This document shows, in pieces, positions 53,797-62,742 of a stretch of DNA of 64,000 bases; the first letter of the stretch is position 1; each line of letters opens with the position of its first letter. The notes under the pieces are model-generated. The model was not told where the DNA came from and did not search any database. It saw only the letters and a list, made by a program, of their open reading frames with translations. Position numbers and translations under genes: made by a program. This DNA is from Aromatoleum petrolei (GTDB lineage: Bacteria > Pseudomonadota > Gammaproteobacteria > Burkholderiales > Rhodocyclaceae): the NCBI RefSeq assembly GCF_017894385.1, contig NZ_CP059560.1:1488001-1552000 (forward strand). The letters run 5' to 3'.

Positions 53797-55683
53797 ATGC
53801 CGTCGATCCACCTGCTGTCCGACCTCCTGATCAACCAGATCGCCGCCGGCGAGGTCGTCGAACGGCCGGCCTCGGTGCTCAAGGAAGTGCTGGAGAACGC
53901 GGTCGACGCCGGTTCCCGCGCGATCGACGTGCAGCTCGAACAGGGCGGCGTGCGGCGCATCCGCGTCGCCGACGACGGCTGCGGCATCGCGAAGGAGGAG
54001 CTGGCGCTCGCGCTCGAGCGCCACGCGACGAGCAAGATCGCCAACCTCGATGACCTCGAGCGCGTCGGCACGATGGGCTTCCGCGGCGAGGCGCTGGCCG
54101 CGATCGCGGCGGTGGCGCGCACGACGCTGACGAGCCGCGCCGAGGGCAGCGCGCACGCGTGGCGCATCGACGGCGCGGACCGCAGCGTGGCGCCAGCGGC
54201 GCTCGGCGCTGGCACGGTCGTCGATGTCGCGGACCTCTATTACAACACCCCGGCGCGGCGCAAATTCCTGAAGTCGGAGGGCACCGAATACGCACACTGC
54301 GACGAGATGTTCCGCCGCGTCGCGCTGGCGCGCCCCGACATCGGCCTGCAGCTCGCGCACAACGGTCGCGTCGTGCATCGCCTGCCGGTAGCCGACCAGG
54401 CCCGCCGCGTCGCGGCACTGATGGGCGACGACTTCCTCGCGCAGGCGCGCGCGCTCGACGCCGATGCGGGGCCACTGCGTCTCTCCGGCTTCGCCTCGCT
54501 TCCGGCCTACTCGCGCGCGAGCCGGGACGCACAGTATTTCTTCGTCAACGGCCGCTTCGTGCGCGACAAGCTGCTCACGCACGCGGTGCGTCAGGCCTAC
54601 ACGGACATCCTGCACGGTCAACGGCACCCGGCCTACGTGCTGTTCCTCGAACTCGACCCGGCGGGTGTCGACGTCAACGTCCATCCGGCCAAGATCGAGG
54701 TGCGCTTCCGCGAATCGCGTGCGATCCACCAGTTCGTGTTCCATGCGCTGTCACGAACGCTGGCCGAGTCGGGCGCGAGCCTCGCGGCGCGAGATGAGGC
54801 GCAGGCGCTAACATCGGCCACCGACGCGGCGATCGCCCCCGACGCGCGCGCGCAGGACGGGCGCCCGCGCCCCTTCGGCGGCTACGGCAATGCGCCGCCC
54901 GTACAGGGGCGCCTGGCGATGGAGTCCGCGAGCCGCAGCTATTTCGATTTCGTCGGCGGCGCACGCGAAACCACGGGTGGCGCGGCCCCCGCTCCCGCGG
55001 TCGACACCTTCCGTCCGACCGCCTTCGCGCCTGCGACCGGCCGACCGGCGAACGCGACATCGCCAGCGCTCTCGAATCCGCTGCCGCAGCATGGCGACGA
55101 TTCCGCTCCGCTCGGCTATGCGCTCGCGCAACTGCACGGCATCTACATCCTCGCGCAAAACGCCAAGGGCCTCGTGCTCGTCGACATGCACGCGGCGCAC
55201 GAGCGCATCCTCTACGAGAAGCTCAAGACCGTGCTCGACGGCACGCCCTCGGTGCAGCGCCTGTTGATCCCGGCAGTGTTCTCGGTGAGCGCCAAGGACA
55301 TGGCCGCCGCCGAGGAGTGCAGCGAGGTGCTCGCGAGCATGGGCTTCGAGGTGGCGCCTGCCGGACCGCAGGAGCTGGCGGTGCGCGCGGTGCCTGTGCT
55401 GCTCGCCAGTGCGCCGGTCGCGGAACTGATGAGGAAGCTCCTCGAAGAGTTGCGCGAGTACCCGGCCTCCGAGGTCGTTACCGCGAGGCGCAATGAGTTG
55501 CTGGCGACGATGGCCTGTCACGGCGCGGTGCGCGCGCACCGCAGCCTGACGGTTCCCGAGATGAACGCGCTGCTGCGCGACATGGAGGCGACCGAGCGCG
55601 CCGACCAGTGCAACCACGGCCGCCCGACCTGGACCCAGCTCACGATGGGCGATCTCGACCGCTTCTTCATGCGCGGCCAGTAG
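53797..55683 (+). CDS. mutL: DNA mismatch repair protein MutL
   Basis: MutL (628 residues) links mismatch recognition by MutS to strand excision. The N-terminal GHKL ATPase shows IAAGEVVERPASVLKEVLENAVDAG, ADDGCGIA and GFRGEALAAI. The C-terminal domain keeps the endonuclease motif D-M-H-A-x2-E-x4-E (463-474), and later CNHGRP, so this MutL probably nicks DNA itself, as expected where MutH is absent. A Pro/Ala-rich linker (about 340-440) separates the two. ATG 53797 is chosen; upstream frame has no homology. Confidence 0.97.
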   Translation: MPSIHLLSDLLINQIAAGEVVERPASVLKEVLENAVDAGSRAIDVQLEQGGVRRIRVADDGCGIAKEELALALERHATSKIANLDDLERVGTMGFRGEALAAIAAVARTTLTSRAEGSAHAWRIDGADRSVAPAALGAGTVVDVADLYYNTPARRKFLKSEGTEYAHCDEMFRRVALARPDIGLQLAHNGRVVHRLPVADQARRVAALMGDDFLAQARALDADAGPLRLSGFASLPAYSRASRDAQYFFVNGRFVRDKLLTHAVRQAYTDILHGQRHPAYVLFLELDPAGVDVNVHPAKIEVRFRESRAIHQFVFHALSRTLAESGASLAARDEAQALTSATDAAIAPDARAQDGRPRPFGGYGNAPPVQGRLAMESASRSYFDFVGGARETTGGAAPAPAVDTFRPTAFAPATGRPANATSPALSNPLPQHGDDSAPLGYALAQLHGIYILAQNAKGLVLVDMHAAHERILYEKLKTVLDGTPSVQRLLIPAVFSVSAKDMAAAEECSEVLASMGFEVAPAGPQELAVRAVPVLLASAPVAELMRKLLEELREYPASEVVTARRNELLATMACHGAVRAHRSLTVPEMNALLRDMEATERADQCNHGRPTWTQLTMGDLDRFFMRGQ

Positions 55684-55714
55684 GCCGTCACGAACGCCGA
55701 GGCGCATCCGCGAT

Positions 55715-55728
55715 CTATAAACATATAG
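55715..55728 (+). promoter_or_regulatory. AT-rich inverted repeat, possible promoter
   Basis: CTATA-AACA-TATAG between mutL and the next gene, 36 bases before its ATG. TATAAA (55716-55721) could be a -10; no -35 is evident. Confidence 0.3.
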
Positions 55729-55763
55729 GGCGCTCGCGGGGCGTACCCGAAGGAGACAGGACC

Positions 55764-56705
55764 ATGCGCACGCTATTGACGGTGTTGTGGCTACTGCTGG
55801 CCGGGATCACGCCGGCAACGGCCTCCGTACAGGTGTTCATCGGCATCAACCTGCCGGTATATCCGCAGCTCGTGCGGGTGCCCGGCTATCCGGTGTATTA
55901 CGCGCCGCGGGTGGCGGGGAACTTCTTCTTCTACGACGGGCTGTACTGGGTGTTCTACGACGACGACTGGTACGTGAGTTCCTGGTACAACGGCCCGTGG
56001 ACGCTGGTTGCGCCGCTGGCCGTGCCCGTGTTCATCCTGCGGATTCCTGTCCGCTACTACCTCGACCCGCCGATCTATTTCCGCACCTGGCGCCGCGAGG
56101 CGCCGCCACGCTGGCGCGAGCACTGGGGCGACGACTGGGCAGAACACCGCCGCGGCTGGGACCGCTGGGACCGCCGCGCCGCACCACCGCCGGCACCGTT
56201 GCCAATCTATCAGCGACAGTACTCCGGCGACCGTTATCCGCGCGACATCCGCGAACAGCGCGATCTGAGCGGCCAGCATTACCGCTACCGGCCGCGCGAC
56301 GCCGCAGCCCGCGAGTTCCTGCCCCCGCCGGCACCCCCGAGAATGCGGGGACCGGACCGGGATGAACGCGAAGCCGCACGCCGCGAGCGCCCGCCTCGCA
56401 CGACGGAGCAGGATCGGCGGCGCTCGGCTCCCGACGCGGAATCACGCCAGGGCGGCCCGGTTCAGCGGCGGGCCGAACCAATGCAGATGGAGCCCCGACA
56501 AATGGAACCGCGCCGGGTGGCCCCCGCGCGCGAACACCAGGCGCAGGAAAGGGAGATGCGTGACCGTCAGATGGGCGGTCCGCGCATGGACCAGCGCGCA
56601 CCGCAGGACCGCGGTGGCGGCGCGCAGCCCCACGGACGCAAACAGCAACCGCAGGAAGAGGAACGCGGCCGGCGCGGCAGGAACGAGCAGCAGATGGAGC
56701 GATAG
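55764..56705 (+). CDS. Exported Arg/Gln-rich hypothetical protein
   Basis: A 313-residue protein with a signal peptide (about 1-20). The first part has aromatic repeats (YYAPRVAGNFFFYDGLYWVFYDDDWYVSSWYNGPW) seen in a conserved betaproteobacterial family of unknown role. From about residue 130 it is low-complexity, rich in R, P, Q and E, with M-E-P-R-(Q/R) repeats. An excellent ribosome site (AAGGAGA) precedes the ATG, supporting real expression. Likely a periplasmic or surface protein; the basic tail might bind nucleic acid or acidic polymers (inference). Confidence 0.75.
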   Translation: MRTLLTVLWLLLAGITPATASVQVFIGINLPVYPQLVRVPGYPVYYAPRVAGNFFFYDGLYWVFYDDDWYVSSWYNGPWTLVAPLAVPVFILRIPVRYYLDPPIYFRTWRREAPPRWREHWGDDWAEHRRGWDRWDRRAAPPPAPLPIYQRQYSGDRYPRDIREQRDLSGQHYRYRPRDAAAREFLPPPAPPRMRGPDRDEREAARRERPPRTTEQDRRRSAPDAESRQGGPVQRRAEPMQMEPRQMEPRRVAPAREHQAQEREMRDRQMGGPRMDQRAPQDRGGGAQPHGRKQQPQEEERGRRGRNEQQMER

Positions 56706-56737
56706 CGCACGGCGCCGGGCGCGGCCTTCCCCTCGCG

Positions 56738-57169
56738 TCACGCTGGGCCGTCGCCCTCCAGGGCGTCAGAATCGACGTACTGCGCCGTAAAGCGCGCCTT
56801 GCCGGTGCGCAGGAAGCGCTCGAATTCCCATTCCCCGTCGACGAGCCTCGCCGCGTATCCCGGGCGAAAGACGTAGGTCCACGCTGTTTCTGTCCGCCCG
56901 TCCTGCAGCCGCACGACGACCTGTCGGCGCTCGTATTCCTCGCCCTCGAAACGGTCCAGCCGCAGCCACGCCGAGGCCGGCAGGTCCAGATACAACACCC
57001 CCGGTACGCACGCCTCCGTCGCCGGCACCATCCCCGGATATGCCTGCCCGCGCACCGGCTGCCGCCGATACCCGTCCAGCGAGGCCGCGACGAAGCGGCT
57101 GCGCGCGCCAGTCACTGCGGACATGATGTCCTCGCACATCAGCGAACCGTAGGTAAAGCAATGCTGCAT
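56738..57169 (-). CDS. Gamma-glutamylcyclotransferase-like protein
   Basis: A 143-residue AIG2/GGCT-like protein. FTYGSLMCEDIM near the N-terminus is the family's YGSL substrate loop, GVLYLDLPASAWLRLDRFEGEEYERRQVVV supplies the conserved glutamate region and fold. Such enzymes cyclise gamma-glutamyl amines or peptides to 5-oxoproline. This is notable since 5-oxoprolinase genes (pxpBCA) lie 4 kb away, though no co-regulation is visible. Confidence 0.82.
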   Translation of the reverse strand: MQHCFTYGSLMCEDIMSAVTGARSRFVAASLDGYRRQPVRGQAYPGMVPATEACVPGVLYLDLPASAWLRLDRFEGEEYERRQVVVRLQDGRTETAWTYVFRPGYAARLVDGEWEFERFLRTGKARFTAQYVDSDALEGDGPA

Positions 57170-57334
57170 GGCCCAGCGCCCTCGGCGACGACAAAGCTCA
57201 TTCTAGGTGCAGAAGCGCGGTGACACGCTGCAACCTTGTCGCCCCCACCAACGCCGCCGTGCCAGAAGCCCTCGCAGCGGGTATCCTTGCACGCCTCCCG
57301 GCGCTCGGCCGGACCGCAACCCAGCCCAGACATC

Positions 57335-59308
57335 ATGACAGGCAAGCAATACGACGAATCGTCCTTCCGCGTCCTCAAGGGACTCGAACCGGTGCGCGAA
57401 CGGCCCGGGATGTACACCCGCACCGACTCACCGGCGCACATCATCCAGGAAGTCATCGACAACTCCGCGGACGAGGCGCTCGGCGGTTTTGCGAAGAAGA
57501 TCCACGTGACGCTGCACCTCGACGGCTCGGTAAGCGTCGCGGACGACGGCCGCGGCATTCCGGTGGGCCTGCACCCCGAGGAAGGCGTGCCGGTCGTCGT
57601 GCTCGCCTACACGCGCCTGCACGCGGGCGGCAAGTTCGACAAGCGCGAGGGCAACGGCGCCTACGCATTCTCGGGCGGCCTGCACGGCGTCGGCGTGGCG
57701 GTGACGAATGCGCTGTCGACGCGCGTCGAGGTCGAGGTCAAGCGCGAAGGCAAGATCCATCGCATCGACTTCAGCGAGGGCGGCGAGAACATCGGCGCGA
57801 TCGCCATCGTCGGAGACTGCGGGCGGCAAACCGGCACGCGCGTGCGGGTGTGGCCGGACGGCAAGTATTTCGAGAACCCGCGCGTGCCGCAGAACGAGAT
57901 CGAGCGCCTGTTGCGCTCGAAGGCGGTGCTGCTGTCGGGCGTGTCGGTGCGGCTCGACATCGAGCAGGCGAGCGGCCCGGCGCTGACCAAGACGTGGTCC
58001 TACCCGGACGGCCTCGCCGGTTACCTGCGCGAGCAGGCGGGCGACCTCGAGCCGGTCGCGCCGCTCTACACGGCCGAGAAGTACGCCGACAAGGACGATG
58101 CGACTTTCGCACCGGGCGAAGGCGCGGCGTGGGTGATCGGCTGGTTCGAGCAGTCGGTACCGTCCGAATCCTTCGTGAACCTGATCCCGACGGTCGCCGG
58201 CGGCACGCACGAGAGCGGCCTGCGTGCCGGGGTGTTCGACGCGGTGAAGAGCTTCATCGAGCACCACGCGCTCTTGCCGCGCGGCGTGAAGCTGCAGCAG
58301 GAAGACGTCGCCGGGCGCATGAGCTTCGTGCTCTCCGCGCGCCTGCTGGACCCGCAGTTCCAGGGCCAGGTGAAGGAGAAGCTCAACTCGCGCGAGGCGG
58401 TGAAGCTCGTGTCGTCGATGATCCGCGACCCGTTCGAGATCTGGTTGAACAACCACGTCGAGGCCGGCAAGGCGATCGCGGAGCTGTCGATCAAGCAGGC
58501 GCTCGCGCGGCAGAAGAGCGCGCAGAAGGTCGAGAAGAAGAAGACCTCGGGCGTCGCGGTGCTGCCGGGCAAGCTCTCCGACTGCGAGTCGGAGGACATC
58601 GCCGAGAACGAGCTCTTCCTCGTCGAGGGCGACTCCGCGGGCGGTTCGGCGAAGATGGCGCGCAACAAGGAAACGCAGGCCATCCTGCCCTTGCGCGGCA
58701 AGGTGCAGAACTCGTGGGAGATCGACCCCGACCGCCTGCTCGCGAACGCCGAAATCCATGACATCGCGGTCGCACTGGGCGTCGACGCACACGCCGCCGG
58801 CAGCAACCCCGACCTCTCGGGCCTGCGCTACGGCAAGGTCGTGATCATGTCCGACGCGGACGTCGACGGGGCGCACATCCAGACGCTGCTGCTGACGCTC
58901 TTCTTCCGCCACTTCCCGGAGCTGATCGCGCGTGGCCACATTTACGTCGCGCAGCCGCCGCTGTATCGCGTCGACGTGCCGGCGCAGGGGAAGAAGCGTC
59001 CGGCGCGGCGCCTCTATGCGCTCGACGACGGCGAACTGGCGGCGATCCGCGACCGCGTCGAGAAGGAAGGCTTCAAGCCGGAGGCAATCGAAGTCGGCCG
59101 CTTCAAGGGCCTGGGCGAGATGAACCCCGACCAGTTGCGCGAGACGACGATGGACCCGGCGACCCGCCGCGTGCTACCGGTGCAGGTGCGGCCGGATGCG
59201 CTCGACGACACGCTGCGCATGTTCACGCTGCTGATGGGCAAGGGCGAAGCCTCGGGCCGGCGCGCGTGGATGGAGGAAAAGGGCGACACGGTCGAGGCGG
59301 ACGTCTGA
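57335..59308 (+). CDS. parE: DNA topoisomerase IV subunit B ParE
   Basis: ParE supplies the ATPase for decatenation of daughter chromosomes. The 657-residue protein has the GHKL site VIDNSADEALGGFAKK, DDGRGIPVGLHPEEG and GGLHGVGVAVTNALS, the transducer domain, and a Toprim domain with VEGDSAGGSAKMAR and MSDADVDGAHIQTLLLTLFFR. Length and PLRGKVQNSWE fit ParE rather than GyrB. ATG 57335 is the likely start; parC is not in the window. Confidence 0.96.
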   Translation: MTGKQYDESSFRVLKGLEPVRERPGMYTRTDSPAHIIQEVIDNSADEALGGFAKKIHVTLHLDGSVSVADDGRGIPVGLHPEEGVPVVVLAYTRLHAGGKFDKREGNGAYAFSGGLHGVGVAVTNALSTRVEVEVKREGKIHRIDFSEGGENIGAIAIVGDCGRQTGTRVRVWPDGKYFENPRVPQNEIERLLRSKAVLLSGVSVRLDIEQASGPALTKTWSYPDGLAGYLREQAGDLEPVAPLYTAEKYADKDDATFAPGEGAAWVIGWFEQSVPSESFVNLIPTVAGGTHESGLRAGVFDAVKSFIEHHALLPRGVKLQQEDVAGRMSFVLSARLLDPQFQGQVKEKLNSREAVKLVSSMIRDPFEIWLNNHVEAGKAIAELSIKQALARQKSAQKVEKKKTSGVAVLPGKLSDCESEDIAENELFLVEGDSAGGSAKMARNKETQAILPLRGKVQNSWEIDPDRLLANAEIHDIAVALGVDAHAAGSNPDLSGLRYGKVVIMSDADVDGAHIQTLLLTLFFRHFPELIARGHIYVAQPPLYRVDVPAQGKKRPARRLYALDDGELAAIRDRVEKEGFKPEAIEVGRFKGLGEMNPDQLRETTMDPATRRVLPVQVRPDALDDTLRMFTLLMGKGEASGRRAWMEEKGDTVEADV

Positions 59309-59410
59309 GCGGCCGCCGGCCGCCGGGGTCATCGAGTGCCGGGGATGTGGACCGACGGCGTGTAACCCCCTCCTGGCAAGGGTAATTGAGAGGGCAATCA
59401 GGAAGCCGCC

Positions 59411-59890
59411 TCAACCCCGCCGCGCCGCTTCGATGGCGGCGATGTCGATCTTCGTCATTTGCATCATCGCATCGAAGGCGCGCTTGGCCGCCGCGCGATC
59501 AGGGTCGGCGATCGCGGCCATGAGGGCCCGCGGCGTGATCTGCCACGACAGGCCCCACTTGTCCTTGCACCAGCCACAGGCGCTTTCCTGGCCACCGTTG
59601 CCGATGATCGCGTTCCACAAGCGATCGGTTTCGGCCTGATCGTCGGTCGCGACCTGGAACGAGAAAGCCTCGTTGTGGCTGAACGCAGGACCACCGTTCA
59701 GTCCGAGGCAAGGTATGTCCATGACGGTGAACTCGACCGTCAGGACGTCGCCCTGCTTGCCGGAGGGATAGTCGCCGGGGGCACGAAAGATGGCTCCCAC
59801 ACTGCTGTCCGGAAACGTCCTGGCATAGAACTGCGCGGCGTCCAGGGCGGTACCGTCGTACCAGAGACAAATCGTGTTCTTGCTGGCCAT
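59411..59890 (-). CDS. VOC/PhnB-like protein
   Basis: A 159-residue protein of the glyoxalase-like PhnB / 3-dmu-9_3-mt group: NTICLWYDGTALDAAQFYARTFPDSSVG at the N-terminus, then ECDKWGLS-type segment CGWCKDKWGLSWQITP and a C-terminal helix AAKRAFDAMMQMTKIDIAAIE. Enzymatic role unknown despite the methyltransferase-like name given to the family. It faces parE and is divergent from the HAD gene, across a gap holding a pentanucleotide repeat. Confidence 0.88.
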   Translation of the reverse strand: MASKNTICLWYDGTALDAAQFYARTFPDSSVGAIFRAPGDYPSGKQGDVLTVEFTVMDIPCLGLNGGPAFSHNEAFSFQVATDDQAETDRLWNAIIGNGGQESACGWCKDKWGLSWQITPRALMAAIADPDRAAAKRAFDAMMQMTKIDIAAIEAARRG

Positions 59891-59990
59891 TTTCGTTCTC
59901 CATTACGGCGTGGAGTGCATGCCCGATCATGTTGCCCCCGGACTGCGTTTCCAGCAATTCTTTCCATGCTCGGGACGATGGGAGCATCCT

Positions 59991-60019
59991 CGTCTCGTCT
60001 CGTCTCGTCTCGTCTCGTC
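59991..60019. repeat. CGTCT pentanucleotide tandem repeat
   Basis: Five perfect CGTCT copies (59991-60015) plus CGTC, in the 217-bp gap between the divergent VOC and HAD genes, about 90-100 bases from each start. Such short tandem repeats can change copy number by slipped pairing. Confidence 0.9.
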
Positions 60020-60107
60020 CCGCACGTGCCGGCACTTGCACTGCCGCACCGCAGCATTCTTGTTGCTATAACTTAAGCGATCCGCCCTCACTGCCCAGGA
60101 ACCGGCC

Positions 60108-60899
60108 ATGCAAGACCGTTCAGGACCACCGCTCACCCGACGCCCCAAAGCCCTGCTGATCGACCTTGCCGGCGTGCTGCACGTTGGCGAGCAAGCCATC
60201 CCCGGCTCGGTCGAGGCCCTAGCCGGCGTGCGCGCAGCGAGGTTGCCGCTGCGCTTCCTGACCAACACGACGCGCACGCCGCGCTGCACGCTGGTCGCGA
60301 GGCTGCGCAGGATGGGGTTCGACATCGACGCGGCCGAACTCCAGACCGCGCCCCACGCCGCACAGCAACTCGTGCGCGAGCGCGGCCTGAAGCCGCTCTA
60401 CCTCGTCCATCCGGACCTTGGCGCGGAGATCGGCCCGAGCGCAGACGCCCCCGATACGGTCGTGCTGGGCGACATGGGGCCGCATCTCGACTACGCGCAG
60501 TTGAACGCCGCGTTCCGCTTGCTGATGGCCGGCGGCGCCTTCATCGCGATGGCGAAGAACCGCTATTTCATGGAAGAGGACGGCCTGTCGCTCGACATGG
60601 GGGCCTTCGTGACGGGGCTCGAATTCAGCAGCGGCGTGCCGGCCGAGGTCGTCGGCAAACCGGCGCCGGCCTTCTTCCACACCGCCTTGGCCGAACTTGG
60701 CGTGTCGGCCGCGGACGCCGTCGTGATCGGCGACGACCTGCACGACGATGTCGGCGCGGCGCTTGCCGCCGGCATCCCGGCCATCCTCGTGCGCACCGGC
60801 AAGTTCCGTGCGGGCGACGACGCCGATCCGGCGATCCGGCCGAGCCTCATCGCCGACGATTTCGCCGACGCCGTGACGCGCCTGCTGGCGCTTCCCTGA
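60108..60899 (+). CDS. HAD-IIA phosphatase (LHPP/HDHD2-like)
   Basis: A 263-residue HAD hydrolase. Motif I is LLIDLAGVLHVGE, motif II T-N-T-T in LRFLTNTTRTPR, motif III/IV in EVVGKPAPAFFHTALAELG and VVIGDDLHDDVGAALAAGIPAILVRTGKF. The cap position and length fit HAD-IIA enzymes close to LHPP and HDHD2. Note the catalytic motif D-L-A-G in place of the common D-x-D-G; the second acid is replaced by alanine. Substrate unknown. Its stop abuts the stop of the convergent pxpA gene. Confidence 0.87.
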   Translation: MQDRSGPPLTRRPKALLIDLAGVLHVGEQAIPGSVEALAGVRAARLPLRFLTNTTRTPRCTLVARLRRMGFDIDAAELQTAPHAAQQLVRERGLKPLYLVHPDLGAEIGPSADAPDTVVLGDMGPHLDYAQLNAAFRLLMAGGAFIAMAKNRYFMEEDGLSLDMGAFVTGLEFSSGVPAEVVGKPAPAFFHTALAELGVSAADAVVIGDDLHDDVGAALAAGIPAILVRTGKFRAGDDADPAIRPSLIADDFADAVTRLLALP

Positions 60900-61670
60900 T
60901 CAGGCGAGCTCGGGAATCGCGACCAGCTCGTATCCCGCCCGCAGCAAGCCTTCGCGCAAGACCCGCGCCGTGGCGACCGCCTCGGCGTCGTCGCCATGCA
61001 CGCAGATGCTCTGCGCCTTCACGGGCAGGCGCTTGCCGTTGATCGAGATCAGCGCGCCGGCTTCGAGCATGTCGAGCACGTGGTGCAGGCAGCCGTCCGC
61101 GCCGTGGATCATCGCGCCCGGCTGCGAGCGCGGCACGAGGTTGCCATCGTCAAGGTAGGCACGGTCGGCAAAGATCTCCTCGACGACCCGCAGCCCCGCC
61201 TCGCGCCCGGCGATCACCAACTGCGACAACGCCGGGGCGAGCAGGATCAGGTTCGGATCGAACGCACGCACCGCGCGCGCCACCGTCGCCGCGAGCTTCG
61301 CATCGGCGCAGGCCATGTTGTTCAGCGCGCCATGCGGCTTGACGTGCGTCACCTCCATGCCGTCGGTGCGCGCGATGCCTGCAAGCGCGCCGATCTGGTA
61401 GATCAGCATCGCTTCGAGTTCGGCGGCCGGCACGTCCATGCGCCGGCGGCCGAAGCCCTGCAGGTCGGGGAAGGACGGATGCGCGCCGAGGCTCACGTCG
61501 CAGCGTTTGGCCGTGGCGACGGTCTGGCGCATCACGAGCGGGTCGCCCGCGTGAAAGCCGCAGGCGACGTTGGCCGATTTGACGACCTCCAGCATCGACG
61601 CGTCGTCGCCCATGCTCCAGGCGCCGAAACTTTCGCCGAGGTCGGCGTTGAGATTGATGCGCTCAGCCAT
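60900..61670 (-). CDS. pxpA: 5-oxoprolinase subunit A PxpA
   Basis: A 256-residue LamB/YcsF protein, part of the ATP-dependent PxpABC enzyme that opens 5-oxoproline to glutamate. It starts RINLNADLGESFGAWSMGDD, with VACGFHAGDPLVM and SLGAHPSFPDLQGFGRR, all typical. ATG 61670 is eight bases into the end of pxpC; a second ATG (61682) is possible. Order on the strand is pxpB, pxpC, pxpA. Confidence 0.93.
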   Translation of the reverse strand: MAERINLNADLGESFGAWSMGDDASMLEVVKSANVACGFHAGDPLVMRQTVATAKRCDVSLGAHPSFPDLQGFGRRRMDVPAAELEAMLIYQIGALAGIARTDGMEVTHVKPHGALNNMACADAKLAATVARAVRAFDPNLILLAPALSQLVIAGREAGLRVVEEIFADRAYLDDGNLVPRSQPGAMIHGADGCLHHVLDMLEAGALISINGKRLPVKAQSICVHGDDAEAVATARVLREGLLRAGYELVAIPELA

Positions 61671-62742
61671 GGTGTGCTCCATATTGCAGATTGACGCCGT
61701 GCAGGGTCCATTCGTCGCCGCGCACGGCGCCGCAGATGAGGTTCGCGCCATACAGCGCCGCCTCGTCGATGACTCCCGGCGGGCGGAAACTCTGGATCAT
61801 GCCGACCCAGGCGGCAAGCCGCTGCACTTGATCGCGCAGCGCCGCCGCGGCCTCGGCATGGCTCACCGCGACGAAGCGTAATTCGTCACCCGGACGCACA
61901 TGGGCGAGCCTTGGCAGGTCGGCGCGGATCACCGTCGCGATCTTGGGATAGCCGCCCGAGGTCTGGCAATCCGCCATCAGCACGATCGGCTGGCCGTTCG
62001 CCGGCACTTGGATCGTGCCCGGCGCGACGCCGTCCGACACGATCTCGGCACCCTTCTCGTTGTGCGCGAGCTTTTCGCCGTCGAGGCGCAGACCCATGCG
62101 GTCCATGTCGCGCGTGACGGCGTAAGGCCGCGACAGGAAATTTTCCACCGCCTCGCGCGTGAAATGGTCTTCCTGCGGGCCGAGGATCACGCGGATCGGG
62201 CCCGTGTCGTGATGCCACGGTGCCCTCGCGCGGAATTCGAGCCAGGGGTCGCCGCGCACGGCGTCGCACTGCAGGCGGTCGCCGACCCTGGGCGCCCTGC
62301 CCTGCACCCCGCCGATCGCCGCGCGCAGGTAGGTCGAACGGCTGCCGAGCTGCTCGGCCACCTGCACACCCCCCGAGAGCGCAACGTAGCCCACGCCGTG
62401 CGAAACGCCACCGATGCGGATGACGTCGCCGGGAAACAGCGTCGCCGTCTGCCACGGCGCCACCTTCAGCACCTGACCACGCGTATTGACGAGCTGCGCC
62501 CCCATCTCGCCGGAGAGCCCGACGCGCACGGTGCCCGACAGCGCCTTCAACGACGGCCCGCTCAGGCCGACTTCCAGCACCGCAGCCTCCGAAGCATTGC
62601 CGGCCAGCTCATTCGCCGCCGCCATCAACACCGGATCGAGCGCCCCGGACACCGGCACGCCGATGTTGCGGTAGCCCGCGCGGCCGCGGTCCTGCACGCT
62701 GACGGCGAGGCCGGCGTCGATGATTTCAAGGATCGCACTCAT
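61663..62742 (-). CDS. pxpC: 5-oxoprolinase subunit C PxpC
   Basis: A 359-residue protein of the biotin-dependent carboxyltransferase-like (allophanate hydrolase subunit 2) family. DAGLAVSVQDRGRAGYRNIGVPVSGALDP at the start and SDGVAPGTIQVPANGQPIVLMADCQTSGGYPKIATV near the end are diagnostic. It works with PxpA and PxpB. The ATG overlaps the pxpB stop by four bases. Confidence 0.94.
   Translation of the reverse strand: MSAILEIIDAGLAVSVQDRGRAGYRNIGVPVSGALDPVLMAAANELAGNASEAAVLEVGLSGPSLKALSGTVRVGLSGEMGAQLVNTRGQVLKVAPWQTATLFPGDVIRIGGVSHGVGYVALSGGVQVAEQLGSRSTYLRAAIGGVQGRAPRVGDRLQCDAVRGDPWLEFRARAPWHHDTGPIRVILGPQEDHFTREAVENFLSRPYAVTRDMDRMGLRLDGEKLAHNEKGAEIVSDGVAPGTIQVPANGQPIVLMADCQTSGGYPKIATVIRADLPRLAHVRPGDELRFVAVSHAEAAAALRDQVQRLAAWVGMIQSFRPPGVIDEAALYGANLICGAVRGDEWTLHGVNLQYGAHHG

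Noticed and set aside
57236..57334. Upstream extension of parE to the first in-frame start
   Set aside because: The extra residues are Pro/Ser-rich without homology; ATG 57335 begins the conserved ParE N-terminus.
59991..60019. Pentanucleotide tract as a CRISPR-like array or attachment site
   Set aside because: Units are only five bases with no spacers, no cas genes and no integrase nearby.
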